Source of the DNA: Prevotella sp.
Lineage (GTDB): Bacteria; Bacteroidota; Bacteroidia; Bacteroidales; Bacteroidaceae
NCBI GenBank assembly: GCA_017619755.1
Contig: JAFZRU010000057.1
Location: 1 to 64,000 of the forward strand
Direction of reading: 5' to 3'
Length of the DNA stretch: 64,000 nucleotides
Of this stretch, positions 43,889 through 53,176 are shown one piece after another (position 1 is the first letter of the stretch; each line of letters begins with the position of its first letter). A model generated the notes under the pieces. The model worked only from the letters and a program-made list of their open reading frames with translations, ran no database searches and was not told the origin of the DNA. A program made the position numbers and the translations under genes.

Positions 43889-44394
43889 TGTATGTCGAAT
43901 TTTTCTTTGTCAAGCAAGCGGCAGACGGCTTCCAAGCCCTCGCGGTCGATGAGGTCGAAAGCACCCGTCTCGCGGGAGTCGATGTCGAGCACGCCTGTCA
44001 CCGCACCTGATGCGTCGTGCAAAGGCACCACGATTTCCGAACGCGACTCCGAGGAGCAGGCGATGTGTCCTGGAAACTGCTCCACGTCATCGACGATGAT
44101 GCTCTCGTTGCGTGCCCACGCCGTACCGCAGACACCGCGTCCTTGCTCGATGGTGAAGCATGCCATCGTGCCTTGGAAGGGGCCAAGGCGCAGCTTTCCC
44201 TCGCTTACAAGGTAGAAACCCACCCAGAAGAAGCGCTCGCCAAACGTCATCCTCAGCAGTGACGACACGTTGGCCAAAACGCCGATGAAGTTGCGCTCGC
44301 CCGATACCAGGCTGCTCACTTGACTTTGTAAGGAGGCGTAAGTGGCACGTCGGTCGCATGACGCCTCTGAAGGTGTATGATATGCTTGTTCCAT
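43879..44394 (-). CDS. msrC: Free methionine-(R)-sulfoxide reductase (GAF domain)
   Basis: Repairs free Met-(R)-sulfoxide using three cysteines in a GAF fold. The 171-residue product has C79, C89 (GRGVCGTAW) and C113 (HIACSSESRSEIVVP); their spacing of 10 and 24 equals that of E. coli fRMsr (C84, C94, C118). DIDSRETGAFDLIDREGLE follows as in the family. The -7 box ends only 7 nt before its ATG. It overlaps the antiporter gene downstream. Confidence 0.9.
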   Translation of the reverse strand: MEQAYHTPSEASCDRRATYASLQSQVSSLVSGERNFIGVLANVSSLLRMTFGERFFWVGFYLVSEGKLRLGPFQGTMACFTIEQGRGVCGTAWARNESIIVDDVEQFPGHIACSSESRSEIVVPLHDASGAVTGVLDIDSRETGAFDLIDREGLEAVCRLLDKEKFDIQWL

Positions 44395-44401
44395 TTCGCT
44401 T

Positions 44402-44410
44402 GCAAAGGTA
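44402..44410 (-). promoter_or_regulatory. -7 promoter box immediately before msrC
   Basis: TACCTTTGC on the minus strand, 7 nt from the msrC ATG (44394), implying a nearly leaderless transcript. Confidence 0.55.
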
Positions 44411-44534
44411 CATCTTTTTTTTCTGAATGAGCAAATGTTGGTGTTGAAAAGAAAGATGGAGGCGTTTTTTCAAAAAAATGCTATGAAAATGAAATATTTT
44501 GTGTCAAAATGCAAGGAAATGGAAAAATATTGCG

Positions 44535-44543
44535 TACATTTGC
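44535..44543 (+). promoter_or_regulatory. -7 promoter box for the trpB paralogue
   Basis: TACATTTGC matches TAnnTTTG, 28 nt before ATG 44572. Confidence 0.55.
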
Positions 44544-44571
44544 ATCAGATTTACTTAATTCCAAAAAAAAT

Positions 44572-45936
44572 ATGACTCGACAAAAAAGATTCATCCTCCA
44601 AGAGAGTGAGATTCCCACCAAGTGGTACAACATTCAGGCCGAAATGCCTAACAAGCCTCTGCCACCCATCCATCCTGGCACGAAGCAGCCTTTGAGCGCC
44701 GAGGACTTGGCACACATCTTCAGTCTGGAATGCTCCAAGCAAGAGCTTGACGCTGAGCATCCGTGGATTGACATCCCGGAGCCCGTGTTGGAAATGTACA
44801 AATACTATCGCGCCACGCCTCTTGTTCGCGCCTACGCCTTGGAAGAAGCTCTTGGTACACCGGCACACATCTATTTCAAAAACGAGAGCGTCAATCCCCT
44901 TGGCTCTCATAAAATCAACTCCGCCCTGGCACAGTGCTACTACTGCAAGCAGGAGGGCGTCACCAATGTCACCACGGAGACGGGGGCAGGGCAGTGGGGA
45001 GCCGCCCTCAGCTATGCCGCCAAGGTCTTCGGACTGGAGGCTGCCGTCTATCAGGTGAAGATTTCCATGCAGCAGAAGCCCTACCGCTCCTCCATCATGC
45101 GCACCTTCGGGGCCACCGTGGAAGGTTCGCCCTCGATGTCCACACGCGCTGGAAAGGACATCATCACACGCGACCCCATGCACACCGGTTCTTTGGGCAC
45201 CGCTATCTCGGAAGCCGTGGAACTGGCCACCACCACTCCCAACTGCAAATACACCCTTGGTTCCGTGCTCAACCATGTCTCCCTCCACCAGTCAATTATC
45301 GGCTTGGAGGCTGAGATTCAGATGCAGATGGCCGGCGAGTATCCCGACAAGGTGATTGCTTGCTTCGGAGGAGGCTCCAATTTCGGAGGGTTGGCATTCC
45401 CGTTCATGCGACACAATTTCACTGGAGAGCGCAACACGGAGTTTATCGCTGCCGAGCCGAACAGCTGTCCCAAACTCACACGCGGCGTCTTTGACTATGA
45501 CTTCGGTGACGAGGCTGGCTACACTCCGCTGCTGCCCATGTTCACCTTGGGACACGACTTCAAGCCGGCCAACATCCACGCCGGAGGTCTGCGCTACCAC
45601 GGAGCCGGCATGATTGTCAGCCAGCTCATCAAGGACGGATATATGAAGGGTGTGGACATCCCGCAGCTTGAGACATTCGAGGCCGGCATCCTCTTCAGCC
45701 GCACAGAGGGCATCATACCGGCACCGGAGAGTTGTCATGCCATCGCGGCCACCATTCGCGAGGCCCTCAAATGCAAGGAGACGGGCGAGAGTCAGGTCAT
45801 CCTCTTCAACCTCAGTGGTCACGGCCTCATCGACATGACGGCATACGACCAATACATCAACGGCGATTTGCGCAACTACGATCTCTCCGACGAGGAATTG
45901 GCAGAGGGTATGTCCCGCCTGCCTCACCTGGTGTAG
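44572..45936 (+). CDS. trpB: TrpB-like (TrpB2-type) pyridoxal-phosphate tryptophan synthase
   Basis: Condenses indole and serine to tryptophan. ATG 44572 (TRQKRFILQESEIPTKWYNI) is chosen; the upstream frame lies over the promoter. The 454-residue product belongs to the longer TrpB2 branch rather than the ~400-residue TrpB1: NESVNPLGSHKINSALAQ holds the PLP lysine K114, TETGAGQWGAALSYAA and CFGGGSNFGGLAFPF the substrate and phosphate loops. It stands alone, without trpA or other trp genes, which fits a TrpB2 that salvages free indole; this is inference. Confidence 0.88.
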   Translation: MTRQKRFILQESEIPTKWYNIQAEMPNKPLPPIHPGTKQPLSAEDLAHIFSLECSKQELDAEHPWIDIPEPVLEMYKYYRATPLVRAYALEEALGTPAHIYFKNESVNPLGSHKINSALAQCYYCKQEGVTNVTTETGAGQWGAALSYAAKVFGLEAAVYQVKISMQQKPYRSSIMRTFGATVEGSPSMSTRAGKDIITRDPMHTGSLGTAISEAVELATTTPNCKYTLGSVLNHVSLHQSIIGLEAEIQMQMAGEYPDKVIACFGGGSNFGGLAFPFMRHNFTGERNTEFIAAEPNSCPKLTRGVFDYDFGDEAGYTPLLPMFTLGHDFKPANIHAGGLRYHGAGMIVSQLIKDGYMKGVDIPQLETFEAGILFSRTEGIIPAPESCHAIAATIREALKCKETGESQVILFNLSGHGLIDMTAYDQYINGDLRNYDLSDEELAEGMSRLPHLV

Positions 45937-45958
45937 CATTGTAACATATAGAAACATC

Positions 45959-46012
45959 AAGCAGCCAAGCCATTGCCCGCTTCCCACGGGCAATGGCTTG
46001 GCTGCTTGTTTT
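45959..46012. terminator. Long bidirectional terminator
   Basis: A 21-bp inverted repeat (45959-45979 with 45987-46007; AAGCAGCCAAGCCATTGCCC in the left arm) with a 7-nt loop, followed by GTTTTG. It separates the convergent trpB and small dockerin genes. Confidence 0.85.
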
Positions 46013-46032
46013 GCCTTGCTTGCAAAAGGGTG

Positions 46033-46446
46033 TCAGTTGTTGAGGATGAGCGACACCAAGGCTGTCACGTCAGTGACGGAAATGATGCTGTCGCCATCGA
46101 CGTCGGCACGCTCGGAGGACGTGGCATCCAACGGATGGCCAAGGATGTTGTCCACTATCAGCATCACATCGACTACGTTGATGTAGCCGTCGTTGTTCAC
46201 GTCGCCCAAAAGGAAAGAGGCGCTATTGGTGAAATACATTTTTGACAAGTCATCGAGCGACAGTTGCCTACTCTCCTCGCCGTTGACGGCGGTGAGCAGG
46301 TCGTCGGTGAACGTGATCACAGTGCCCACGGCGGTGATGGACACTTTCGTCCCGTCGTTGCGCACGAAAGTCAGATGTTCATAGTCGTCGCCGTACATTG
46401 GCAGAAACAGGGTGAGGGCGAGAATGGTCGTCAGTAGTTGTCTCAT
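46033..46446 (-). CDS. Small exported dockerin-domain protein
   Basis: ATG 46446 (RQLLTTILALTLFLPMYG signal peptide) is preferred over a GTG at 46458. The 137-residue product has a short beta N-terminal part (FVRNDGTKVSITAVGTVITF) of the kind that reads Ser/Thr/Gly-rich ahead of dockerins, and a C-terminal pair of Ca loops (GDVNNDGYINVVDVMLIVDN, ADVDGDSIISVTDVTALVS). It is the smallest of three dockerin-like proteins in the window. Partner and role are unknown. Confidence 0.8.
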   Translation of the reverse strand: MRQLLTTILALTLFLPMYGDDYEHLTFVRNDGTKVSITAVGTVITFTDDLLTAVNGEESRQLSLDDLSKMYFTNSASFLLGDVNNDGYINVVDVMLIVDNILGHPLDATSSERADVDGDSIISVTDVTALVSLILNN

Positions 46447-46510
46447 CTTTGTTTTCACGGTTTTTTATGGCAGGCTGTTAGCCGCCCGCCTTCGCTTCTT
46501 CTAATACTAT

Positions 46511-46519
46511 GCAAAGATA
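46511..46519 (-). promoter_or_regulatory. -7 promoter box for the small dockerin gene
   Basis: TATCTTTGC on the minus strand, 64 nt before ATG 46446. Confidence 0.5.
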
Positions 46520-46677
46520 GACCTTTTTTCTGAAAGGCGGTTCTTTTTTCAACAAAAACTTGTTTTTTTTCAGCGAAAAAATGTCTGCTTGTTTCACCAA
46601 TGGACTTGTTTTTTACGAGAAATGGAAAGCAAAGTCAAAATACCACCTGAATTTTTTGCTGTTTGGGAAAATATGGC

Positions 46678-46686
46678 TAATTTTGC
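46678..46686 (+). promoter_or_regulatory. -7 promoter box for aspS
   Basis: TAATTTTGC matches TAnnTTTG, 38 nt before the aspS ATG. Confidence 0.6.
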
Positions 46687-46724
46687 ATCTATTATTCACA
46701 AGGACAAACAATCATATAATAATA

Positions 46725-48482
46725 ATGTATAGGACGAAGACATGTGGGGAGTTGAGGCTCTCCGATGCCGGCAGTGAAGTGACATTGGCCGGATGGGTGC
46801 AGCGCAGCCGCAAGATGGGCGGCATGACGTTCATTGACTTGCGTGACCGCTATGGTTTGACCCAGTTGGTGTTCAACGAGGAGATTGACAACGAATTGTG
46901 CGACCGTGCCAACAAATTGGGTCGCGAGTATTGCATCCAAGTCACAGGAAAAGTGAGAGAGCGCGAGAGCAAGAACCCCAAGATGCCCACCGGCGACATA
47001 GAGATTATTGCCTCGGCCCTCAACGTGCTTAGCGAGAGCATCACCCCGCCTTTCACCATTGAAGACAAGACCGACGGTGGTGACGACATTCGAATGAAAT
47101 ACCGTTACCTCGACTTGAGGAGAAATGCTGTGAGGCGCAACTTGGAGTTGCGTCACAAAATGACCATCGCCATCCGCAATTTCCTCGATTTCAAGGACTT
47201 CATCGAGGTGGAGACACCCATTCTCATCGGCTCCACGCCGGAGGGGGCACGCGATTTCGTCGTTCCTTCACGCATGAATCCCGGGCAGTTCTACGCCCTG
47301 CCTCAAAGCCCGCAGACCCTCAAGCAGCTCCTTATGGTGAGCGGCTTCGACCGCTATTTCCAAATAGCCAAATGCTTCCGAGATGAGGATCTCCGTGCCG
47401 ACAGGCAACCGGAGTTTACTCAAATCGACTGCGAGATGAGCTTCGTGGAACAGGAAGACGTCATCTCCCTCTTCGAGGACATGTGCCGCCACCTTTTCAA
47501 GGAACTCCTCGGCGTGACGCTCCCCGACAAACTGCAGCAGATGACTTGGCACGAGGCCATGCGCCGCTTCGGTAGCGACAAGCCCGACCTCCGCTTTGGC
47601 ATGGAGTTCGTGGAGTTGATGGACCTTATGCAGACCGGGAGTTTCCCCGTCTTTGACCAGGCGGCATACATCGGTGGCATCTGCGTGCCGGGCTGTGCCT
47701 CCTACACTCGCAAGCAGCTTGACCAACTTACTGATTTCGTGAAGCGTCCGCAAGTGGGTGCCAAGGGTTTGGTGTATGTCAAATACAACGCCGACGGCAC
47801 TGTCAAGAGCAGCATCGACAAGTTTTATTCCAAGGAGACCCTGCTGGCGCTCAAGGAGCGGATGGGGGCTTCCGATGGAGACTTGGTGCTCATCCTCTGC
47901 GGCGACAACACCAACAAGACGAGGGTGCAGTTGTGTACGCTGCGCTTGGAGATGGGCGACCGCTTGGGACTGCGCGATAAGAATCGTTTCGAGTGCCTGT
48001 GGATTGTCGATTTCCCGCTCTTCGAGTGGAGCGACGAGGAACAGCGCCTCATGGCCACCCACCACCCCTTCACCATGCCCAACCCCGACGACATCCCGCT
48101 GCTTGACGAGCATCCCGAGCGCGTCAGAGCGAAGGCTTACGATTTCGTGTGCAACGGCATCGAGGTGGGAGGTGGAAGTCTCCGTATTCACGACGGCAAG
48201 TTGCAGGCGAAGATGTTCGACATCCTCGGCTTCACGCCGGAAAGGGCCATGGCGCAGTTCGGCTTCCTCATCAATGCATTCAAGTATGGTGCGCCGCCAC
48301 ATGCCGGCCTGGCTTTCGGTCTCGACCGTTTCGTGGCCATCTTTGCCGGACTGGACAGCATCCGCGACTGCATCGCCTTCCCCAAAAACAATAGCGGGCG
48401 CGATGTGATGCTCGACGCACCATCAGAGCTTGACCCCAAGCAGCTTGACGAACTGCTCATCCAGGTGGTGGAGAAGGAATAA
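46725..48482 (+). CDS. aspS: Aspartyl-tRNA synthetase, bacterial type
   Basis: Charges tRNA-Asp. ATG 46725 ([20 protein letters not shown]) is the family start; a longer frame from 46560 crosses the promoter. The 585-residue product has the OB-fold anticodon domain ([20 protein letters not shown]), class II motif 2 ([19 protein letters not shown]), a GAD insertion domain typical of bacterial AspRS (~290-410) and motif 3 ([20 protein letters not shown]). Length is normal. Confidence 0.96.
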   Translation: MYRTKTCGELRLSDAGSEVTLAGWVQRSRKMGGMTFIDLRDRYGLTQLVFNEEIDNELCDRANKLGREYCIQVTGKVRERESKNPKMPTGDIEIIASALNVLSESITPPFTIEDKTDGGDDIRMKYRYLDLRRNAVRRNLELRHKMTIAIRNFLDFKDFIEVETPILIGSTPEGARDFVVPSRMNPGQFYALPQSPQTLKQLLMVSGFDRYFQIAKCFRDEDLRADRQPEFTQIDCEMSFVEQEDVISLFEDMCRHLFKELLGVTLPDKLQQMTWHEAMRRFGSDKPDLRFGMEFVELMDLMQTGSFPVFDQAAYIGGICVPGCASYTRKQLDQLTDFVKRPQVGAKGLVYVKYNADGTVKSSIDKFYSKETLLALKERMGASDGDLVLILCGDNTNKTRVQLCTLRLEMGDRLGLRDKNRFECLWIVDFPLFEWSDEEQRLMATHHPFTMPNPDDIPLLDEHPERVRAKAYDFVCNGIEVGGGSLRIHDGKLQAKMFDILGFTPERAMAQFGFLINAFKYGAPPHAGLAFGLDRFVAIFAGLDSIRDCIAFPKNNSGRDVMLDAPSELDPKQLDELLIQVVEKE

Positions 48483-48603
48483 AATCACCCTTTTCCACGG
48501 CAGAATGGTTGACTTATATCAAGAAAAATCAGAAAACGAGCTTTTTGCGTCCTTTCTTAGTCTTTTTTTAGTAAAAAAATTAGATGAAATGAAATAAAAG
48601 GCG

Positions 48604-48612
48604 TAACTTTGC
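48604..48612 (+). promoter_or_regulatory. -7 promoter box for the winged-helix protein gene
   Basis: TAACTTTGC matches TAnnTTTG, 63 nt before ATG 48676. Confidence 0.55.
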
Positions 48613-48675
48613 AGCGAATTTAAAAGTTTGGTACTTAACAAGTTCAAATCATTTACTTTTTGTTTTTACTAAATC

Positions 48676-48966
48676 ATGGCAGAAAAGAAAACTACAAAGG
48701 CAGCCGCAGAGAAGAAGGCTACCACAGAGAAGAAAGCAGCTACCAAAAGGACTGCTAAGAAAGTTGAAGTCATCATCAATTCCGAGACTGTTGGTTTCAA
48801 GGCTGGTGATGTCTATCAGGCACTGTTCGCAGCCGAGAAGGCTTTGAACGTCAAGCAGATTGCCAAAGCAGCAAAGATTTCAGAAGAGGAGACTCTCCTC
48901 GGCATGGGATGGCTGTTCAAAGAGGGCAAAATCAAGGAAGAAGAAGGTCTCTTCACGCTCGCTTAA
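48676..48966 (+). CDS. Winged-helix (DUF2582-like) protein with histone-like N-terminal tail
   Basis: A 96-residue protein. Residues 1-28 are Lys/Ala-rich (AEKKTTKAAAEKKATTEKKA), like a histone-H1 tail; 30-96 (GDVYQALFAAEKALNVKQIA, KISEEETLLGMGWLFKEGKI) look like a compact winged helix of the DUF2582 type. Nucleic-acid binding is likely from composition and fold, but the target is unknown. Single gene between aspS and a terminator. Confidence 0.82.
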   Translation: MAEKKTTKAAAEKKATTEKKAATKRTAKKVEVIINSETVGFKAGDVYQALFAAEKALNVKQIAKAAKISEEETLLGMGWLFKEGKIKEEEGLFTLA

Positions 48967-48984
48967 TCTCTACCACCATATCTG

Positions 48985-49026
48985 AAAGGCCGGCATTATC
49001 ACAATGCCGGCCTTTTGATTTTTTTA
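48985..49026. terminator. Terminator after the winged-helix gene
   Basis: AAAGGCCGGCATT (48985-48997) pairs with AATGCCGGCCTTT (49003-49015), followed by TTGATTTTTTT. Confidence 0.88.
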
Positions 49027-49069
49027 CATTTTCATCTTTCATTTTTCATCTTTCATTTTTCATCTTTCC
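49027..49069. repeat. Tandem array containing the stop codon of the TPR gene
   Basis: Three units of about 14 bp (minus strand GAAAGATGAAAAAT) run in tandem. The TPR gene ends GAA AGA TGA (stop at 49060-49062, minus strand), so the array repeats its last codons and stop codon. Confidence 0.8.
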
Positions 49070-50019
49070 TTCGGAAAATACTTTTCCTTCATCTTGCGGT
49101 AGAACGCTTGCTGGCTTGCCTCATCCACCGGCTGAGCATCAGCAAGGGTACGCCGCAAATCCTCTATTTCCCGTGTGTTGTGGAAACCCTGTTGTTGGCG
49201 TATGGAGATGCACCGCTCCAGTTCGTATGCAGCACGGGCGTTGTCGCGTCCTGCTAACAGTTGTGCCAACTCGAAGTGGTAGCCGGAGCGGAATTTGTCC
49301 TGACGCTGGCGGGTGATGGCTTGGATGAGGAGGGCGGCTCGCTCACCGGGTTCCTCGGTGAGTTCTGCCAGTTCGGCATACAGCCAACTGTCGTGGTGGC
49401 GTGTGAGCAGTTGGCGATAGAGTTCGGCGGCTTTCCCAGGCTCCTGCATGATGACATATACTTGTGCCATGTGGCGCACCACGTTCTTGTCACGAGGATG
49501 ACGTCGAAGGGCCTCCTGCAGCAGCGGCATCACCTTCAGCGCACGCTCTGGCGTAGGCGAACGCTGCAAGTCGTGGAAGGCCAAGGTGAGTATGCGTAGG
49601 GCGTTGGAGGGGAGGGGGAATTTACGCTCTCCCGAGGGGGCTGCCTCCTTCGCCTCCGGTATCACAGGCTTCCAGTCGGCCTCGGTGAGATGCTCTGCTC
49701 CAAACTGTTCGAGGAATTGCAGCATGCTGAAATTCTCCACCTCCTTTCCCAACCGGAGTGCGGCATTCACCACGGCGGCGTGTGCCTTGCTGTCACAGTC
49801 GTCGATGGACGGCAGCACACGCAGCAATGCCTCGAAAATCTTCTGTGCCTCTTCCACGCGTTTTTCACCCAGTCGTTTCTTCAACATGTCACTGGCCGTC
49901 CAAAACATTGCCAACGTGGTGTATTTGCCCTTGTGTACGGCATACATCGGGCGGATGGCATCGTAGGCCTCCTCTATTCGGCCTTGTTTGCGCAACTCGA
50001 AAATGTCTTTTACTTCCAT
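49060..50019 (-). CDS. Tetratricopeptide-repeat protein
   Basis: ATG 50019 (EVKDIFELRKQGRIEEAYDA) is chosen because the upstream frame crosses the promoter. The 319-residue product is all-helical with TPR-like repeats (KNVVRHMAQVYVIMQEPGKA followed by AELYRQLL; SWLYAELAELTEEPGERAAL). There is no signal peptide, so it is probably cytoplasmic. Function unknown. Divergent from xylB; its 3' end lies in a tandem array. Confidence 0.78.
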   Translation of the reverse strand: MEVKDIFELRKQGRIEEAYDAIRPMYAVHKGKYTTLAMFWTASDMLKKRLGEKRVEEAQKIFEALLRVLPSIDDCDSKAHAAVVNAALRLGKEVENFSMLQFLEQFGAEHLTEADWKPVIPEAKEAAPSGERKFPLPSNALRILTLAFHDLQRSPTPERALKVMPLLQEALRRHPRDKNVVRHMAQVYVIMQEPGKAAELYRQLLTRHHDSWLYAELAELTEEPGERAALLIQAITRQRQDKFRSGYHFELAQLLAGRDNARAAYELERCISIRQQQGFHNTREIEDLRRTLADAQPVDEASQQAFYRKMKEKYFPKER

Positions 50020-50045
50020 GTTTTTTGTTTTTTCTCTCTTTGTCT

Positions 50046-50054
50046 GCAAAAATA
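50046..50054 (-). promoter_or_regulatory. -7 promoter box for the TPR gene
   Basis: TATTTTTGC on the minus strand, 26 nt before ATG 50019. Confidence 0.55.
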
Positions 50055-50117
50055 CAATAAATCTCCCAACAAACATTTTTTTTAAAGTTTTTTTGTTCGT
50101 TTTTGAAAAAAAAGCAC

Positions 50118-50126
50118 TAACTTTGC
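50118..50126 (+). promoter_or_regulatory. -7 promoter box for xylB-xylA
   Basis: TAACTTTGC matches TAnnTTTG, 44 nt before the xylB ATG. The leader shows no strong operator. Confidence 0.6.
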
Positions 50127-50170
50127 AAGTGCAAGCCTTCATAAGCGTTTATGTTTAAATCATTCATACT

Positions 50171-51670
50171 ATGTCAAGAAGATATCTATTAGGTTTCGAT
50201 GTCGGCAGCAGTTCTGTCAAGGCATCGTTGGTGGATGCAGACAGCGGAGCATGCGCTGCATCGGCTTTTTTCCCGGAAACAGAGGCTCCCATCAAGGCTG
50301 TCAAGGCAGGATGGGCTGAGCAAGAGACCAAGTCGTGGTGGAATTACGCCAAGATGGCGCTGGCAAAGATCATGGCTGAGACCGGGGCTGTGGGAGAAGA
50401 CATCAAGGCCATTGGCATCTCTTATCAGATGCACGGCCTCGTGTGCGTGGACAAGCAACAGCAAGTTCTCAGACCTTCCATCATCTGGTGCGACTCCAGG
50501 GCCGTTCCTTACGGAGAGAAGGCTTTCAAGGAAATAGGAGAGGAGAAATGCCTCGGCCACCTGCTCAACTCACCTGGAAACTTCACTGCTGCAAAACTCG
50601 CATGGGTAAAGGAGAATGAGCCGCAGTTGTTTGATAAAATCTACAAGTTCATGCTCCCTGGTGATTTCATCGCCATGAAGCTCAGCGGTGTGATCAACAC
50701 CACCATCAGCGGACTCAGCGAGGGTATGTTCTGGGACTTCAGGAAAAAGAAGGTGGCCGACTTCCTCATGAAGTATTTCGGCTTCGACGACAGTCTCGTA
50801 CCCGACATCGTGCCTACTTTCAGCATTCAAAGCGAGGTGTGTGCAGAGGCGGCAGCAGAATTGGGTCTCAAGAAAGGAACACCTATCTCATACAGGGGTG
50901 GCGACCAACCCAACAACGCCCTCTCACTCAATGTCTTCAATCCGGGAGAAATCGCCTCCACCGCCGGCACCTCCGGAGTGGTTTATGGCGTGCTCGGCGA
51001 AATCAATTATGATAAGAGAAGCCGTGTCAACACCTTCGCACATGTCAACTACACAGAGAAACTCAACCGCCTGGGTGTGCTGCTGTGCATCAACGGAACA
51101 GGTATTCTCAATGCCTGGGTGAGAAGAAATATCGCTCCAGAGGGAATCTCATACGCCGAAATGAACGATTACATGGCCAGCGTACCCATTGGAAGCGACG
51201 GAGTGGCCATCATTCCTTTCGGAAATGGTGCGGAGCGCGTGCTCGAAAACAAGGAGGTGGGATGCTCCATCCATGGCATCAACTTCAACAAGCACGGAAA
51301 GGCGCATCTCATGAGAGCAGCACAGGAAGGCATCGTCTTCAGTTTCTGCTACGGTATGGAAATCATGAGGGAGATGGGAATGGACATCAAGAAGATACAT
51401 GCTGGGAAGGCCAACATGTTCCTCAGCCCGCTATTCAGAGACACCCTTGCAGGAGTCAGCGGGGCAACCATCGAGTTGTTCGAGACCGATGGCAGCGTGG
51501 GTGCTGCGAAGGGAGCCGGCATTGGCTGCGGCATCTACAAGGACAACGAGGAGGCTTTCGCTACGCTTCACAAACTGTCTGTCATTGAACCTGACGAGAA
51601 GAGAAGACCCGAATACTTGCAGGCATACGCCAACTGGAAAGAGCGGCTCTCTGCAGTCACTGGGGCATGA
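50171..51670 (+). CDS. xylB: Xylulokinase
   Basis: Phosphorylates D-xylulose to xylulose 5-phosphate for the pentose phosphate pathway. The 499-residue FGGY kinase has the N-terminal GFDVGSSSVKASLVDADSG phosphate loop, GISYQMHGLVCVD (substrate-binding Met-His-Gly), SYRGGDQPNNALSLN with the catalytic Asp and the C-terminal TDGSVGAAKGAGIGCG adenosine loop. xylA follows 73 bp downstream, so the two make the xylose entry operon; no transporter or regulator is next to it. Confidence 0.93.
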   Translation: MSRRYLLGFDVGSSSVKASLVDADSGACAASAFFPETEAPIKAVKAGWAEQETKSWWNYAKMALAKIMAETGAVGEDIKAIGISYQMHGLVCVDKQQQVLRPSIIWCDSRAVPYGEKAFKEIGEEKCLGHLLNSPGNFTAAKLAWVKENEPQLFDKIYKFMLPGDFIAMKLSGVINTTISGLSEGMFWDFRKKKVADFLMKYFGFDDSLVPDIVPTFSIQSEVCAEAAAELGLKKGTPISYRGGDQPNNALSLNVFNPGEIASTAGTSGVVYGVLGEINYDKRSRVNTFAHVNYTEKLNRLGVLLCINGTGILNAWVRRNIAPEGISYAEMNDYMASVPIGSDGVAIIPFGNGAERVLENKEVGCSIHGINFNKHGKAHLMRAAQEGIVFSFCYGMEIMREMGMDIKKIHAGKANMFLSPLFRDTLAGVSGATIELFETDGSVGAAKGAGIGCGIYKDNEEAFATLHKLSVIEPDEKRRPEYLQAYANWKERLSAVTGA

Positions 51671-51743
51671 CATGAATGTCGTTAGTACCTAAAATTTTCT
51701 AATTCAACTTTTTTCAACATCCTATTTCAATTTAAATTCAATT

Positions 51744-53060
51744 ATGGCAAAAGAGTATTTTCCGCAAATCGGAAAGATTCCCTTTGAGGGACCTGAGAGC
51801 AAGAACGTAATGGCTTTCCACTACTATGACCCTGAGAAGGTGGTCATGGGTAAGAAAATGAAGGACTGGCTGAAATTCGCCATGGCATGGTGGCACACCC
51901 TCGGTGGAGCCTCTGGAGACCAGTTTGGAGGACAGACACGCTCATACGAGTGGGACAAGGCTGATGACGCCGTACAGAGAGCAAAGGACAAGATGGACGC
52001 CGGCTTCGAAATCATGGAAAAACTCGGCATCGAGTATTTCTGCTTCCATGACATTGACCTCGTCGAAGAGGGTGGCTCCATCGAGGAATATGAGGCTCGC
52101 TTGAAGGCCATCACCGACTACGCACTGGAGAAGATGAAGGGCACCAACATCAAACTCCTCTGGGGCACCGCCAACGTCTTCGGCAACAAGCGCTATATGA
52201 ACGGCGCCGCCACCAACCCCGACTTCGACGTCGTGGCTCGTGCTACCGTCCAAATCAAGAACGCCATCGACGCCACCATCAAGCTCGGAGGCACCAACTA
52301 TGTGTTCTGGGGCGGACGTGAGGGTTACATGAGCCTGCTCAACACCGACCAGAGGAGGGAGAAGGAGCACCTCGCACTCATCCTCGGAGCCGCTCGCGAC
52401 TATGCTCGCAAGAATGGCTTCACCGGCACCTTCCTCATCGAGCCAAAACCCATGGAGCCCACCAAGCACCAGTATGACGTCGATACGGAGACCGTCATCG
52501 GCTTCCTCAAGGCTCACGGCTTAGACAAGGACTTCAAGGTGAATATCGAGGTGAACCATGCCACTTTGGCAGGCCACACCTTCGAGCACGAACTCGCTGT
52601 AGCTGTGGACAATGGCATGCTCGGATCCATCGACGCCAACCGTGGTGACGCACAGAACGGATGGGACACCGACCAGTTCCCCATCGACAACTTCGAGCTC
52701 ACACAGGCCATGATGGAAATCATCCGCAATGGTGGTCTCGGAAACGGCGGTACCAATTTCGACGCCAAGATTCGTCGCAACTCCACCGACCCAGACGACA
52801 TCTTCATCGCACACATCAGCGGTATGGACGCCATGGCTCGTGCACTGCTCAATGCTGCAGCCGTCCTCGAAGAGAGCGAGTTGCCCGCCATGAAGAAGGA
52901 GCGCTACGCCAGCTTCGACAGTGGCATCGGCAAGGAGTTCGAGGAAGGAAAACTCTCATTGGAGCAAATCTACGAGTATGGAAAGAAAGTGGAGGAGCCC
53001 AAGCAGATTTCTGGCAAGCAGGAGAAATACGAGACCATCGTGGCTCTTTACTCCAAGTAA
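51744..53060 (+). CDS. xylA: Xylose isomerase
   Basis: Interconverts D-xylose and D-xylulose with two divalent metals. The 438-residue class II enzyme shows FCFHDIDLVEEGGS (catalytic His and Asp), GTANVFGNKRYMNGAATNPD, LIEPKPMEPTKHQYD with metal Glu and the lysine, EVNHATLAGHTFEHELA and GSIDANRGDAQNGWDTDQFP with the remaining ligands. It is close in length to the Bacteroides/Piromyces-type isomerases. A terminator follows at 53091. Confidence 0.97.
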   Translation: MAKEYFPQIGKIPFEGPESKNVMAFHYYDPEKVVMGKKMKDWLKFAMAWWHTLGGASGDQFGGQTRSYEWDKADDAVQRAKDKMDAGFEIMEKLGIEYFCFHDIDLVEEGGSIEEYEARLKAITDYALEKMKGTNIKLLWGTANVFGNKRYMNGAATNPDFDVVARATVQIKNAIDATIKLGGTNYVFWGGREGYMSLLNTDQRREKEHLALILGAARDYARKNGFTGTFLIEPKPMEPTKHQYDVDTETVIGFLKAHGLDKDFKVNIEVNHATLAGHTFEHELAVAVDNGMLGSIDANRGDAQNGWDTDQFPIDNFELTQAMMEIIRNGGLGNGGTNFDAKIRRNSTDPDDIFIAHISGMDAMARALLNAAAVLEESELPAMKKERYASFDSGIGKEFEEGKLSLEQIYEYGKKVEEPKQISGKQEKYETIVALYSK

Positions 53061-53090
53061 GAAGAATTTCCTTTGGAATGAACCAAGTGT

Positions 53091-53119
53091 CCGCCGGCTC
53101 GCAAGGGCCGGCGGATTTT
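53091..53119 (+). terminator. Terminator after xylA
   Basis: CCGCCGGC (53091-53098) pairs with GCCGGCGG (53107-53114) and is followed by ATTTTG. Confidence 0.8.
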
Positions 53120-53176
53120 GATGCTAACGCCAAGAACCGACACCCAATTAGGGTATTGCTTGATGTAAAGCCAAAA

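Noticed and set aside
44572-45936. Start of a trp operon
   Set aside because: No other trp gene is adjacent and the sequence is of the stand-alone TrpB2 type; a terminator follows directly.
46560-46724. Upstream extension of aspS
   Set aside because: It crosses the TAnnTTTG box at 46678; the family N-terminus begins at ATG 46725.
53061-53160. tRNA gene after xylA
   Set aside because: Only a terminator-like stem is present; no cloverleaf, T-loop or anticodon arm could be drawn.
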